A DNA stretch of 18,018 nucleotides from Clostridia bacterium (GCA_017424085.1 JAFPBP010000237.1:1-18018), one strand, 5' to 3'; counted from the first letter of the stretch, positions 1 to 8,008 are shown. Translations and numbers: made by a program. Notes: generated by a model from the sequence alone, not told the origin.

Positions 1-5
1 CAATA

Positions 6-14
6 TGGTAGAAT
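6..14 (+). promoter_or_regulatory. Extended -10 promoter element for the small TM2-type gene
   Basis: TGG followed by TAGAAT forms a TGn extended -10 about 38 nt before the ATG. The matching -35 would lie at or beyond the left edge and cannot be judged. The element sits inside a short perfect inverted repeat (CAATAT at 1-6, ATATTG at 13-18), which could be an operator or chance. Confidence 0.45.
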
Positions 15-51
15 ATTGTCATAAAAATACACCCAAAAGGAGTTTTTGAGT

Positions 52-324
52 ATGGAAAACAAAGTTTTGTTCGGCATCATGACCCTCATCTTCAACTGCG
101 TGGGCGTTCCTCAGTTCATGAAGGGCGATATCGGTAAGGGTATCCTCCACATTGTCCTGACTGTCTTCACCTGCGGCGTCGGTGAAGTGATTCTGTTCAT
201 CCTCGGTCTCATCGAAGGTATCAAGATCCTGAAGATGTCCGATGCTGAATACGCTGAAAAATATCTGGGTAAGGCTCCCGCTGCCGTTGCAGAAGAGGCT
301 CCCGCCGCTGAAACCGCAGAATAA
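52..324 (+). CDS. Small TM2-domain-like membrane protein
   Basis: This encodes 90 residues. The start is ATG at 52 rather than the in-frame TTG at 46, because AAAAGGAG at 35-42 lies 9 nt before the ATG but only 3 nt before the TTG. Two hydrophobic helices (about residues 6-19 and 29-55) flank a short polar turn with the pattern GVPQFMKGDIGKGI. This matches the TM2 fold, in which a loop of the type GxxxFYxGxxxxGI joins two transmembrane helices. The tail is low-complexity, rich in Ala, Glu and Pro, and probably cytoplasmic. TM2 proteins have no general biochemical function. Codon choice (GGT, GGC, ATC, CTC, AAC) suggests strong expression. The gene is monocistronic, with its own promoter and a hairpin terminator directly after it. 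The TM2 assignment is from pattern only. Confidence 0.8.
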   Translation: MENKVLFGIMTLIFNCVGVPQFMKGDIGKGILHIVLTVFTCGVGEVILFILGLIEGIKILKMSDAEYAEKYLGKAPAAVAEEAPAAETAE

Positions 325-340
325 TCCACGACAACAAAAG

Positions 341-372
341 AAATCGCAGAGGTTAAACCTCTGCGATTTTTT
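341..372. terminator. Bidirectional intrinsic terminator between convergent genes
   Basis: A perfect 12-bp stem (341-352 with 358-369) closes a 5-nt loop (TTAAA). On the plus strand it runs into T367-T372, a good U tract for the small TM2-type gene. On the minus strand it is followed by CTTTTG, giving a weaker terminator for the phosphodiesterase gene that ends at 382. Confidence 0.85.
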
Positions 373-381
373 ATGCACACT

Positions 382-1113
382 TTATTCAAGAATATTGCTG
401 GTGATGAAATCGACGCCGTACTCCGCCATTTTTTCGGCGACCTCAAGGGTATCGACAGTCCAGACGTTGACCTTATGCCCGTCGGCATGAACGCGATCCA
501 GCAATTCCTTAGTCAGGCTGCCGTGATAGATATCAAGGTCCAGATTGTACTCGTTCAGCTTGGCGCAAAGATCGTCGGCGTCAAATTCCTTGCTGATCAG
601 ATACTGTGCCGCCTGCTGAGGACGAACCTCACGGAGATTGACCAGATTCTGGAAGCCGAAAGCAATGAAGATGGTATGATCCAGCCAGCCGAGAGATTCG
701 ATGATATTGCACATTTCCGCCATATTTTCCACAGTAAAGTTGCTCTTCAGCTCCAGAACCGCAACCTTTTCGTAACGCTTGCAGGTTTGAATATAGTCGA
801 TCATGGTGGGCAGGCAAAGATCCTCGCGCCCCTTAACCCCGTCCCGATCGAAGAGACGGATCTTGCGAAGAAGCTCGTAGGAGCAATCCTCTGCGACAAC
901 GTTATCCCCTGCCACACGCTCGGTATTTGCATCGTGGATGCAGACGTAGGTTCCGTCCTTGACAAGACGAACGTCGGTTTCGATTCCAAAATAAGAACGG
1001 TTCCCCGCCGCGATGAACGCCGCGTTGGTATTTTCCTTTTCCAGTCCCGAAACGCCGCGGTGAGCCACCATCAGCGGTTTATTTGCACATTGCAATTTCA
1101 AAGTATCAGCCAT
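382..1113 (-). CDS. Glycerophosphodiester phosphodiesterase family protein
   Basis: The 243-residue protein fits a single GDPD TIM-barrel domain. It would hydrolyse glycerophosphodiesters, the deacylation products of phospholipids or possibly teichoic-acid-type polymers, to glycerol-3-phosphate and an alcohol. Family motifs are visible: VAHRG with His18-Arg19, ENT at 27-29, ExD with Glu45 and Asp47, and IHD with His60-Asp61. The two His are the expected acid/base pair, and Glu45 and Asp47 the metal ligands. The end (VNVWTV, GVDFITSN) is also typical. No signal peptide or membrane segment is seen, so it is probably cytoplasmic. The ATG at 1113 has GGGAGG 7 nt upstream. It has its own promoter and converges with the small membrane protein gene. 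Substrate specificity cannot be read from sequence. Confidence 0.92.
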   Translation of the reverse strand: MADTLKLQCANKPLMVAHRGVSGLEKENTNAAFIAAGNRSYFGIETDVRLVKDGTYVCIHDANTERVAGDNVVAEDCSYELLRKIRLFDRDGVKGREDLCLPTMIDYIQTCKRYEKVAVLELKSNFTVENMAEMCNIIESLGWLDHTIFIAFGFQNLVNLREVRPQQAAQYLISKEFDADDLCAKLNEYNLDLDIYHGSLTKELLDRVHADGHKVNVWTVDTLEVAEKMAEYGVDFITSNILE

Positions 1114-1138
1114 AGGAATGCCTCCCGTTTTTTCTTAA

Positions 1139-1167
1139 AGTATAGCACATATCCTCGGGAAAGTCAA
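1139..1167 (-). promoter_or_regulatory. Sigma-A type promoter of the phosphodiesterase gene
   Basis: Read on the minus strand, TTGACT (1162-1167) is followed after exactly 17 nt by TATACT (1139-1144), with TGC just before the -10 (extended -10). Transcription should start near 1132, leaving a leader of about 20 nt carrying GGGAGG. The -35 falls mostly in the loop, and the spacer in one arm, of the inverted repeat at 1150-1183. Confidence 0.8.
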
Positions 1168-1183
1168 GAATTTCCCGAGGATA
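1150..1183. repeat. Perfect 13-bp inverted repeat overlapping a promoter
   Basis: TATCCTCGGGAAA (1150-1162) is mirrored by TTTCCCGAGGATA (1171-1183) around an 8-nt loop. On the minus strand no U tract follows (TGTGCTATAC), so it is a poor intrinsic terminator for the aldehyde dehydrogenase gene upstream. It may be an operator, an RNA 3'-end stabiliser, or both. The overlap with the promoter is the notable point. Confidence 0.75.
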
Positions 1184-1202
1184 TTTCAAAAAAGAGCCAT
1201 TT

Positions 1203-2582
1203 TCAACGAAGGAAAAATTCGATCAACTGACGGTAGAAGGGTCGGTAGGGCTGGTAGCGCATGGGAAGATCCAGCCAGTTTTTCTTGTGGACGATGCTTT
1301 TATAATGGGTGAAGGTGTCAAACCCGTCCTTTCCGTGATAGGAGCCCATTCCGCTCTCCCCTACCCCGCCGAAGCCCATATTGCTGGTGGCAAGGTGGAT
1401 CACCACGTCGTTGACGCATCCACCGCCGTAGGAGCAACGGGAGGTGACGTTGGAAATAAACCCACGGTCGGTGGCAAAAACGTACAGAGCCAAGGGCTTG
1501 TCGTTGCCGTTGACGGTGGAAATAATCTCTTCCTCGGAATCGAAGGTGAGAATGGGAAGGATCGGTCCGAAAATTTCTTCCTTCATAACGGGATCGTCGA
1601 AGGTGACGTTATCGAGGATGGTGGGCTCGATGCGAAGAGTCGCCTCGTCTGCCCCGCCGCCGAGAATAGTCTTTTCGGGATCCATCAATCCGCAGACGCG
1701 ATCAAAATGCTTGCGGGAAACGATCTTGCCGTAATCACCGTTCTCCAGAGGCTTTTCCCCGAATTGTCGGCGAACCTCGGCGCAAAGACAGGAAATCAGC
1801 TGATCCTTCACCGCAGGATCACAGAGAATGTAATCGGGCGCCACGCAGGTCTGCCCGCAGTTGAGGAATTTTCCGAACACGATGCGGCGCGCCGCCACGG
1901 GAATATCGGCGGAACGATGAACGATACAAGGGCTCTTTCCGCCCAATTCCAAGGTGACGGGGGTAAGATACCGCGCTGCCTTTTCCAGAACCAGCTGTCC
2001 CACGGATTTGCTTCCCGTAAAAAAGATGTAATCAAACTTTTCTTCCAACAAATATTGGTTTTCCTCCCGTCCGCCCGAAACCACGGCAACGTACTCCGAA
2101 GGGAACAGTCGCTCCAGGATCTCTGCCAAAAGAGCACTTGTTGCGGGGGAATAAGCGCTGGGCTTGACGACGGCGGTGTTGCCTGCGGCAAGGGCATCGG
2201 CAAGGGGCTCCACGGTCAGAAGCAGGGGATAATTCCACGGGCTCATGATCAGCGTCACCCCGTAAGGCGAGGGCTTGACATAGCTTCGGGAGGGAAATTG
2301 CGGCAAAGGAGTTGCAACGGTACGCTCCCGCGCGAAGGAGCGCAGGTGACGGATGAGATAGGTAATCTCGCTGATGGCAAGCCCGATCTCACACATATAG
2401 CCTTCAAATTCAGACTTTCCAAGGTCACTTCGCAGGGCAAGAGCAAGCTTTTCCCGATTATCCCGCAGAGCATTCCGCAGGCGTTTCAGAGCCGTCAGAC
2501 GAGCAGCCACGGGAAGGGTCTGCCCCGTGGCGAAATAGGCTCGCTGAGATGCGACCAGCCGAGAGATGGCTTCGCGTTCCAT
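1203..2582 (-). CDS. Aldehyde dehydrogenase (class 3-like)
   Basis: At 459 residues it has the compact length of class 3 aldehyde dehydrogenases, which oxidise aldehydes to acids with NAD(P)+. Visible motifs are SPWNYP with the oxyanion Asn117, VVKPS at 138-142, FTGS at 188-191, the general base Glu212 in LELGGKSP, and the nucleophile Cys246 in GQTC. The tail (RYQPYRPFYR, then a hydrophobic end) resembles the membrane-facing tail of class 3 enzymes, and the substrate may be a lipid-derived or medium-chain aldehyde. The ATG at 2582 has AAGGA 7 nt upstream and lies 17 nt after the murD stop, so it is probably cotranscribed with murD. That pairing has no obvious metabolic logic. Substrate is unknown. 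Confidence 0.93.
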   Translation of the reverse strand: MEREAISRLVASQRAYFATGQTLPVAARLTALKRLRNALRDNREKLALALRSDLGKSEFEGYMCEIGLAISEITYLIRHLRSFARERTVATPLPQFPSRSYVKPSPYGVTLIMSPWNYPLLLTVEPLADALAAGNTAVVKPSAYSPATSALLAEILERLFPSEYVAVVSGGREENQYLLEEKFDYIFFTGSKSVGQLVLEKAARYLTPVTLELGGKSPCIVHRSADIPVAARRIVFGKFLNCGQTCVAPDYILCDPAVKDQLISCLCAEVRRQFGEKPLENGDYGKIVSRKHFDRVCGLMDPEKTILGGGADEATLRIEPTILDNVTFDDPVMKEEIFGPILPILTFDSEEEIISTVNGNDKPLALYVFATDRGFISNVTSRCSYGGGCVNDVVIHLATSNMGFGGVGESGMGSYHGKDGFDTFTHYKSIVHKKNWLDLPMRYQPYRPFYRQLIEFFLR

Positions 2583-2599
2583 AGCAACGTCCTTTCCGA

Positions 2600-3988
2600 T
2601 CAGGTAAACGAACGCACCCGATTCTTATAATATTCGCCGCGCACCTCAAAGTTTTCGAAGCAATCGAAGGAGGCACAGGCGGGAGACAGAGACACCACGT
2701 CGCCCTTCTGCGCAACCTGACGGGCACGGTCGATGGCGTAATCCCACGAGGGAGACATTTCGATGGTCAGGGAAGTCGGATCGTAATCGGGATGGGAAAC
2801 GATGGCGTCCCGAATCTTTTCCGCCGTGGCGCCCGTCAGGATCAGATACTTGACCTTTTCCAGAACGTAAGGCACCATGGGCTCGAAGGGGATCTTTTTA
2901 TCGTATCCGCCCGCAAGCATAATGATCTTCTGCGTCTGCGCCTTCAAGCCCGCAATGACGCGGGTGGGGCTGGAGGCAATGGAGTCGTTATACCATTTCA
3001 CTCCGTCCAGCTCGCGGACGAATTCCATGCGGTGCTCCACCCCGCCGAAGGTTTCGGCAACGGTGCGGATGATTTCGTAATCCACGTGGCCCAGAGTGGC
3101 GGCGATGGCTGCCATATAGTTTTCCACGTTGTGATCCCCGATGATGCGGATCAGAGAGCGGTGCATGAGAACCGAGACCGAATTACCGTCGGTGACGCAG
3201 ATGTTCCCCTCCCGATCCAGATACACGCCCTTGGGAACGGGACCGCGGAAGGAGAAATACAGAACCTCCCCCTTCGCCTCCTCGGCAAAGGTGCGGGTGA
3301 TCTCATTATCGTAATTCAACACGAGACGACCGCTTGCATTCTGGTGAGAGAAGACTGCTCGCTTGGCTTGGATGTACTCCGCCATATCCACGTGCCAATC
3401 CAAGTGGTTGGGGGCAACGTTGGTGACTACGGCGGTGGAAGCGGAACGGTGCATATCGTTCAACTGAAAGGACGACAGCTCCACCACGGCAACGTCGTCG
3501 GGGGTCATTTCAAAGATCTTGGGAAGCAGGGGCGTTCCGATGTTTCCGCCCAGATAGCAACGGGTTCCTCGGGCGGCGAGGAATTTGGAAATGAGAGTGG
3601 TGGTCGTGGTCTTTCCGTCGCTTCCCGTTACGGCAAAGATGGGGCAGGGACAAAGCTGAAAGAAGACCTCCATTTCAGAGGTGACCACAGCCCCCCTCGC
3701 CCGTGCCTTTTCAAAGGCGGGAAGGTCGCCGCGCATTCCGGGGGTTTTGAAAATATAATCCCCCTCCAGACGGTCCAGATAGCCGTCGCCCAAAACGAAC
3801 TTCAAGCCCTTTTGAGCATATTCCCGACCGAACTCTCCCAGATCCTCCAGAGATTTGCGGTCATACGCCGTCACGTCCAGCCCACGGCTCAGCAAAAGAG
3901 CGATCAGGGGGCGATGGCTGACGCCGATCCCCACAACGGAGATCGACTTTCCCTTCAAGGAATCGAAATAGGCGCAAATAGGATCCAT
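2600..3988 (-). CDS. murD: UDP-N-acetylmuramoyl-L-alanine--D-glutamate ligase
   Basis: A cytoplasmic Mur ligase that adds D-glutamate to UDP-MurNAc-L-Ala using ATP, the second amino-acid step of peptidoglycan precursor synthesis. Length (462 residues) is normal. The N-terminal Rossmann-like UDP-binding domain begins SVVGIGVSHRP (17-27). The ATP P-loop is TGSDGKTT (121-128), a variant of the usual TGTNGKT type. Mur-ligase motifs follow: ELSSFQL, NVAPNHLDWH and GDHNVENYMAA, the last supplying the Asn/His ATP contacts. The C-terminal domain has EHRMEFV and YNDSIASSP, where the Lys/Ser-rich substrate loop is expected. ATG at 3988 has GGAGG 7 nt upstream and lies 13 nt after the RNase J stop, so RNase J, murD and the aldehyde dehydrogenase form a likely operon. 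Confidence 0.97.
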   Translation of the reverse strand: MDPICAYFDSLKGKSISVVGIGVSHRPLIALLLSRGLDVTAYDRKSLEDLGEFGREYAQKGLKFVLGDGYLDRLEGDYIFKTPGMRGDLPAFEKARARGAVVTSEMEVFFQLCPCPIFAVTGSDGKTTTTTLISKFLAARGTRCYLGGNIGTPLLPKIFEMTPDDVAVVELSSFQLNDMHRSASTAVVTNVAPNHLDWHVDMAEYIQAKRAVFSHQNASGRLVLNYDNEITRTFAEEAKGEVLYFSFRGPVPKGVYLDREGNICVTDGNSVSVLMHRSLIRIIGDHNVENYMAAIAATLGHVDYEIIRTVAETFGGVEHRMEFVRELDGVKWYNDSIASSPTRVIAGLKAQTQKIIMLAGGYDKKIPFEPMVPYVLEKVKYLILTGATAEKIRDAIVSHPDYDPTSLTIEMSPSWDYAIDRARQVAQKGDVVSLSPACASFDCFENFEVRGEYYKNRVRSFT

Positions 3989-4001
3989 AGCAATGCCTCC
4001 G

Positions 4002-5672
4002 TCAGATATATTTGATCACGGGAAGGATCATGGGTTTGCGTTTGGTGCGCTCGAAAATGAACTTATCCAGCTCATCCCGCACGCGATTTTTGGCGTTGAA
4101 CGCCGAATCGCCCTGCCGAACCTTGGCGCAACGGGACAAAACGCTTGCGGTAAGATCACGGACCTCACCCATCAGATCGCCGTTTTCCTTCATATAAACG
4201 AATCCGCGAGTGACGATCTCGGGAGGCGTCAGAACCTCACCGTTGCTCCCGTTGACCACGGCAACCACAACGACGAGTCCGTCCTGCGCCAGATGCTTGC
4301 GGTCCCGCAGAACCACGTTACCCACGTCGCCCACGCCCAAGCCGTCCACGAGAACTCTGCCCGCGGGAACGGTTCCGACGATCTTTGCCGAGGATTTATC
4401 CAACTCAATGATGTCACCGATGTCTGCAATGAGGATGCGATCCCGCTCAATGCCCATGCTCTCCGCAAGGCTTGCGCTACGGCACAGGTGGCGGTATTCG
4501 CCGTGAACGGGAATAAAGAACTTGGGGCGGGTCAAGCCCATCATCATCTTCAGCTCTTCCTGGCATGCGTGACCCGAAGCGTGGATTTCATTGTGAGATT
4601 CATAGACAACCTCAGCGCCCGAGCGCATCAGCTCGTTGACCATGTTTCCAACAGGCTTTTCGTTGCCCGGAATGGCGGTGGCGGACACGATGACCAGGTC
4701 CTTTTCGTTGATCTCAACCACCTTATGCTCCGAATACGCCATGCGGTAGAGAGCGGACATGGGCTCGCCCTGGCTTCCCGTGGTAATGACCACCAGCTGC
4801 TCGGGGGGAATCTTCTTGATCTTGTCAATATCGATCAGAACGCCCTTGGGAACGGTGGTATACCCCAGCTGCATGGCAGCCTCAAGAACCGTTACCATGC
4901 TGCGGCCGCTGACCGCAACGCGGCGCCCGTACTGGATCGCCAGATTGATGATCTGTTGAACGCGGTGCACGTTGGAGGCAAAGGTTGCAATAATAATACG
5001 CTTTTTATCGGCACGGCGGAAGATCTCGTTCAGAGAGCTTCCCACGCGGCTTTCGCTCATGGAATGACCGGGACGCTCCGCACCCGTAGAGTCGGACAAC
5101 AGGGCAAGAATACCCTCTTTCCCCAGAGCGCCGATGCGGGGAAGGTCGATCACGTCCCCGTCGATGGGGCTGGCGTCGATCTTAAAGTCCCCCGTATGGA
5201 AAATAACGCCGCAGGGGGTATGGATCGCAAGGGCGGCGGAGTCTGCGATGGAGTGGTTGGTGTGAACGTATTCCACGGACATGGAGCCGATCTTCACCGT
5301 ATCCCCTGCCGAAACCTGCATGAGCTTTGCGCTTTTGTCCAAACGGAACTCACGCAATTTATTGATAACGATCCCAAGGGTCATGCGCGTTCCGTACACG
5401 GGAACGTCCAACTCCCGCAGCACGTAAGGCAATGCCCCGATGTGGTCCTCATGACCGTGGGTCAGAAAAATGGCGGCAACACGATCCTTATTTTTGATCA
5501 GATACTGCACGTCGGGAATCACGTAGTCAACGCCGGGCAGGTCCTCGTCGGGGAACGCCATCCCGCAGTCCACGACGATAATATCCTTACCGCACTCGAC
5601 AAGGGTCATATTCTTGCCGATCTCGTTCAAACCACCCAAGGGTATGATTCTGATTTTTTCAATTTTTTTCAA
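4002..5672 (-). CDS. rnj: Ribonuclease J
   Basis: RNase J is the endo- and 5'-3' exoribonuclease of Bacillota, acting in mRNA decay and rRNA maturation. I start it at TTG 5672 (556 residues), because AGGAGG (5679-5684) sits 6 nt upstream and the protein then begins MKKIEKIRIIPLGG, as usual for the family. A longer in-frame reading to 5696 would pass through this binding site. The metallo-beta-lactamase zinc motif is HGHEDH (His72, His74, Asp76, His77), followed by TNHS (His140) and HTGDFKID (Asp162). The beta-CASP part includes ATFASNVHR, TGSQGEPMSAL, HASGHA and PVHGEYRHL. Which paralogue (J1 or J2) it represents cannot be told without the genome. It lies 57 nt after the nucleotidyltransferase fusion and just before murD. 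Confidence 0.95.
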   Translation of the reverse strand: MKKIEKIRIIPLGGLNEIGKNMTLVECGKDIIVVDCGMAFPDEDLPGVDYVIPDVQYLIKNKDRVAAIFLTHGHEDHIGALPYVLRELDVPVYGTRMTLGIVINKLREFRLDKSAKLMQVSAGDTVKIGSMSVEYVHTNHSIADSAALAIHTPCGVIFHTGDFKIDASPIDGDVIDLPRIGALGKEGILALLSDSTGAERPGHSMSESRVGSSLNEIFRRADKKRIIIATFASNVHRVQQIINLAIQYGRRVAVSGRSMVTVLEAAMQLGYTTVPKGVLIDIDKIKKIPPEQLVVITTGSQGEPMSALYRMAYSEHKVVEINEKDLVIVSATAIPGNEKPVGNMVNELMRSGAEVVYESHNEIHASGHACQEELKMMMGLTRPKFFIPVHGEYRHLCRSASLAESMGIERDRILIADIGDIIELDKSSAKIVGTVPAGRVLVDGLGVGDVGNVVLRDRKHLAQDGLVVVVAVVNGSNGEVLTPPEIVTRGFVYMKENGDLMGEVRDLTASVLSRCAKVRQGDSAFNAKNRVRDELDKFIFERTKRKPMILPVIKYI

Positions 5673-5729
5673 AATAATCCTCCTATAGTAATACAAACAG
5701 TTCTATGTATGATCCGCAGGTGCGGACCG

Positions 5730-7916
5730 TTAATCGGGCTTCAGCCCTTTCAGTTTCTTAGTATAAAATTCACACAGCTCTTCAGCCGTCTCGGAATTTG
5801 CGGCTTCTCCGAAAACCCGAAAGATATTGGGATTTTCCTTGGGAATAACACGGACAGACCCGCCCCTGTCACGAAAGAGCATTCCATCCCCAAGATCTCC
5901 ACCGACCGAAGAAAGGCGACGAAGAACCGCACCCCGAGACATCGGAACGGACACGTCACGATGCTTGACACAAAAGGGCGGCAGAGAAGCAACAAAATCA
6001 CCAAAGCCGCACCGTTCCTCCTCCAGCAAACGCAAAATCAGAATTGCGCAAACGTTGGGATCGGTGAGGGGGTATAATTTTCGCACGTGCGGATCCTCTG
6101 CGCCAATGCGGCGGATGCGGAACCCGTACGAGGAAGCGATTCGATCCGCGATCTCGGGCAAATGCTGAGGAACGTAAACGGGAGATTCCTTTCGTCCCAA
6201 GGAAATGCAGGCGGCAAGGGTCAGATAGGATTCGTCAAAGGGATCCCCGTCATGGCGCTCTGCCCGAATCCACTCATCCCCGATCCGAAGCCGTTCGCAA
6301 GCGGATGCGTCGGAAGAGCGGGGCAAGAGAGGCAAAAGGATCTGAGACGGGGTCACGCGCAGGTTGGTGCGTGAAGGCAAGCCAAAGGATCTCAGATACG
6401 ACAAATAGGACTTGGAGCCGCCGCGGAAGACCCGATACAATCCCTCCTGCTCACCACAGCAACCGCCCTCCGAAAGAATGCGGATAAACTGATCCGCTTG
6501 ACTTACGGAAAGAGGCATTCCGTTTCCGTCGAACAAACGCAGGACAAGATTGGAATAGTTTCGTTGAAAAAACGCACCGCACCGAAACGCGTAGTTGCGC
6601 ACGGTAAAGCGAAACCGCTGAAGATCGTTGATCCCCGTATCGTATACGTTTTTTCCGCAGGAGATCACCCCGCCGCAAAAGGTCATGGCGGCAGAGGAAT
6701 CCCGTTGTTCCGCTCGCCCCACCACAACGTCGCCGTCAAACTGCTCCGCAAGAGCCCGCCCGATCTCAAAGATCATCGCTCCTCCGAAGTCACGGCCGTA
6801 GGGGAACAGAATTTTCCCCTCGTCGGGGATCAGGGTACGCAATTTATGATGAACCGAGCCCGAAACGAAAACGTTGGGAGGGATTCGGTTCGACGGGTAG
6901 ATCTTCACCCCCGCAGGAACGGTGGCACCGCTGCCGATCTCACAATCAGCACCGATGACGCAATCATCCCCGATGCGGGAATCCTCCCGTAAAACAGCAT
7001 GATGACAAAGCACGGCATTCCTGGCAACCGAGCCTACAGAACAGGCGACCCCGCTTTCCAAAACGCACCCCTCCAATCGGGTGCCCTTGAGAATGCAGTT
7101 ATCGCCGATGACCGTATACGGCCCCACGTGGCAACCTTGCAAGGAAACGTTTTTTCCGATATAACAAGGAGATTCAACCACGGTTTCGGAATCGGGAACG
7201 GTATGGATGCGATCCCCTTCCATTGCAAGAAACCTGCGGTTACATTTCAAATAAGAAGATACCGACCCAAGATCGCTCCAATAGCCCTGCGAGGCATAGC
7301 GATACAAGGGAACATTTTGACCGAGAAGCTGAGGCAAAACATCCTTGGAAAAATCGCAACAGCCGTTCGGGATCAACTCCAAAAGATGGGAGGAGCAAAG
7401 GTAGATCCCCGTATCCACCTCGTCAGAGCAAGGAAGATTTCCGTCACACGGGGGTGAATAACGGGTGATCCGACCTTCGGAATCCGCCAGAAGGGTCCCA
7501 ACACCCGAAGCCTCCGCACGGGAAGAAACAACGGTCAGCGGACCTCGATGCGAGCGATGAAATGCAATGGCATCGGTCAGATCAAAATCAAAGGAACAGT
7601 CTCCCCGAATGACCAGAAAATCCTCATCGCAAAACGGAAGACAATTCTTTACGGCACCTGCCGTTCCCAAGGGAACCGATTCGGCATGATACAAAACTGT
7701 GCACTCCGCAAGAGCAGGGTCGGACAGTACATTCCGAACCTCCTGCGGGGAGTGAAATAATGAAACGTGAAATTCCCGAACTCCGCTTGATGCCAATAGT
7801 CGCATCGAACGGACAATGCAGGGAACCCCCGCAATCGGAACGCATGCCGCCGGGGTCCCCTCCGTGAGAGGTCCCAATCCGGTTCCGAAGCCACCCGCCC
7901 AAACAACTGCTTTCAT
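5730..7916 (-). CDS. Sugar nucleotidyltransferase / beta-helix / phosphomannomutase-like fusion, active sites degenerate
   Basis: The 728-residue protein has three parts. Residues 1-235 are a nucleotidyltransferase fold: WAGGFGTG, LGTAGAVK (83-90), VIRGD (102-106) and GYWSDLGS. Residues 249-345 are hexapeptide repeats of a left-handed beta-helix, and 370-728 resemble a phosphomannomutase. Intact homologues are annotated mannose-1-phosphate guanylyltransferase/phosphomannomutase. Here the nucleotide loop reads GTGLGPLT, with Gly13 where the family has Arg, and TPAACVP, with Ala23 where it has Lys. No TASHNP-type serine loop is visible (the region near 447-463 reads GAFFQRNYSN then LRLFD). Nor is a DGDADR-type metal loop. 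The protein is also Cys-rich, with about 30. It may be a non-catalytic or regulatory protein. ATG 7916 is preferred for its GGGAAGGGG leader and fit to family starts; an in-frame ATG at 7949 is possible. Confidence 0.85.
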   Translation of the reverse strand: MKAVVWAGGFGTGLGPLTEGTPAACVPIAGVPCIVRSMRLLASSGVREFHVSLFHSPQEVRNVLSDPALAECTVLYHAESVPLGTAGAVKNCLPFCDEDFLVIRGDCSFDFDLTDAIAFHRSHRGPLTVVSSRAEASGVGTLLADSEGRITRYSPPCDGNLPCSDEVDTGIYLCSSHLLELIPNGCCDFSKDVLPQLLGQNVPLYRYASQGYWSDLGSVSSYLKCNRRFLAMEGDRIHTVPDSETVVESPCYIGKNVSLQGCHVGPYTVIGDNCILKGTRLEGCVLESGVACSVGSVARNAVLCHHAVLREDSRIGDDCVIGADCEIGSGATVPAGVKIYPSNRIPPNVFVSGSVHHKLRTLIPDEGKILFPYGRDFGGAMIFEIGRALAEQFDGDVVVGRAEQRDSSAAMTFCGGVISCGKNVYDTGINDLQRFRFTVRNYAFRCGAFFQRNYSNLVLRLFDGNGMPLSVSQADQFIRILSEGGCCGEQEGLYRVFRGGSKSYLSYLRSFGLPSRTNLRVTPSQILLPLLPRSSDASACERLRIGDEWIRAERHDGDPFDESYLTLAACISLGRKESPVYVPQHLPEIADRIASSYGFRIRRIGAEDPHVRKLYPLTDPNVCAILILRLLEEERCGFGDFVASLPPFCVKHRDVSVPMSRGAVLRRLSSVGGDLGDGMLFRDRGGSVRVIPKENPNIFRVFGEAANSETAEELCEFYTKKLKGLKPD

Positions 7917-7940
7917 AATCCTGTTTCCCCTTCCCGAAAC

Positions 7941-7961
7941 GTAATACATACAAAGTATTAC
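7941..7961. repeat. Inverted repeat upstream of the nucleotidyltransferase fusion
   Basis: GTAATAC (7941-7947) and GTATTAC (7955-7961) form a perfect 7-bp inverted repeat around 7 nt. Beyond it the flanks are partly complementary (about 10 of 14 positions between 7923-7936 and 7962-7975). In RNA this would be a leader hairpin just before the ribosome binding site; in DNA it is operator-like. Confidence 0.5.
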
Positions 7962-7972
7962 CCGAGAGGAGA

Positions 7973-8001
7973 AACTTATGAAGCGAGGGGCGCAATGTCA
8001 A
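7973..8001 (-). promoter_or_regulatory. Possible promoter of the nucleotidyltransferase fusion
   Basis: On the minus strand a consensus TTGACA (7996-8001) begins 7 nt after the stop codon of the radical SAM gene. The hexamer 17 nt downstream is TAAGTT (7973-7978), a weak -10. The 92-nt gap between these two genes is larger than most gaps in the blocks, which supports a new start here. Confidence 0.35.
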
Positions 8002-8008
8002 AGAAAGT

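Noticed and set aside
5673..5729. Terminator or promoter between the fusion gene and RNase J
   Set aside because: There is a short GC hairpin (about 7 bp) but no U tract, and only weak -35/-10 matches, so readthrough is more likely.
3993..6077. Long plus-strand open frame (694 codons) antisense to RNase J and the fusion gene
   Set aside because: It spans two well-supported minus-strand genes, has no ribosome binding site or recognisable domain, and is the kind of shadow that codon bias produces in this genome.
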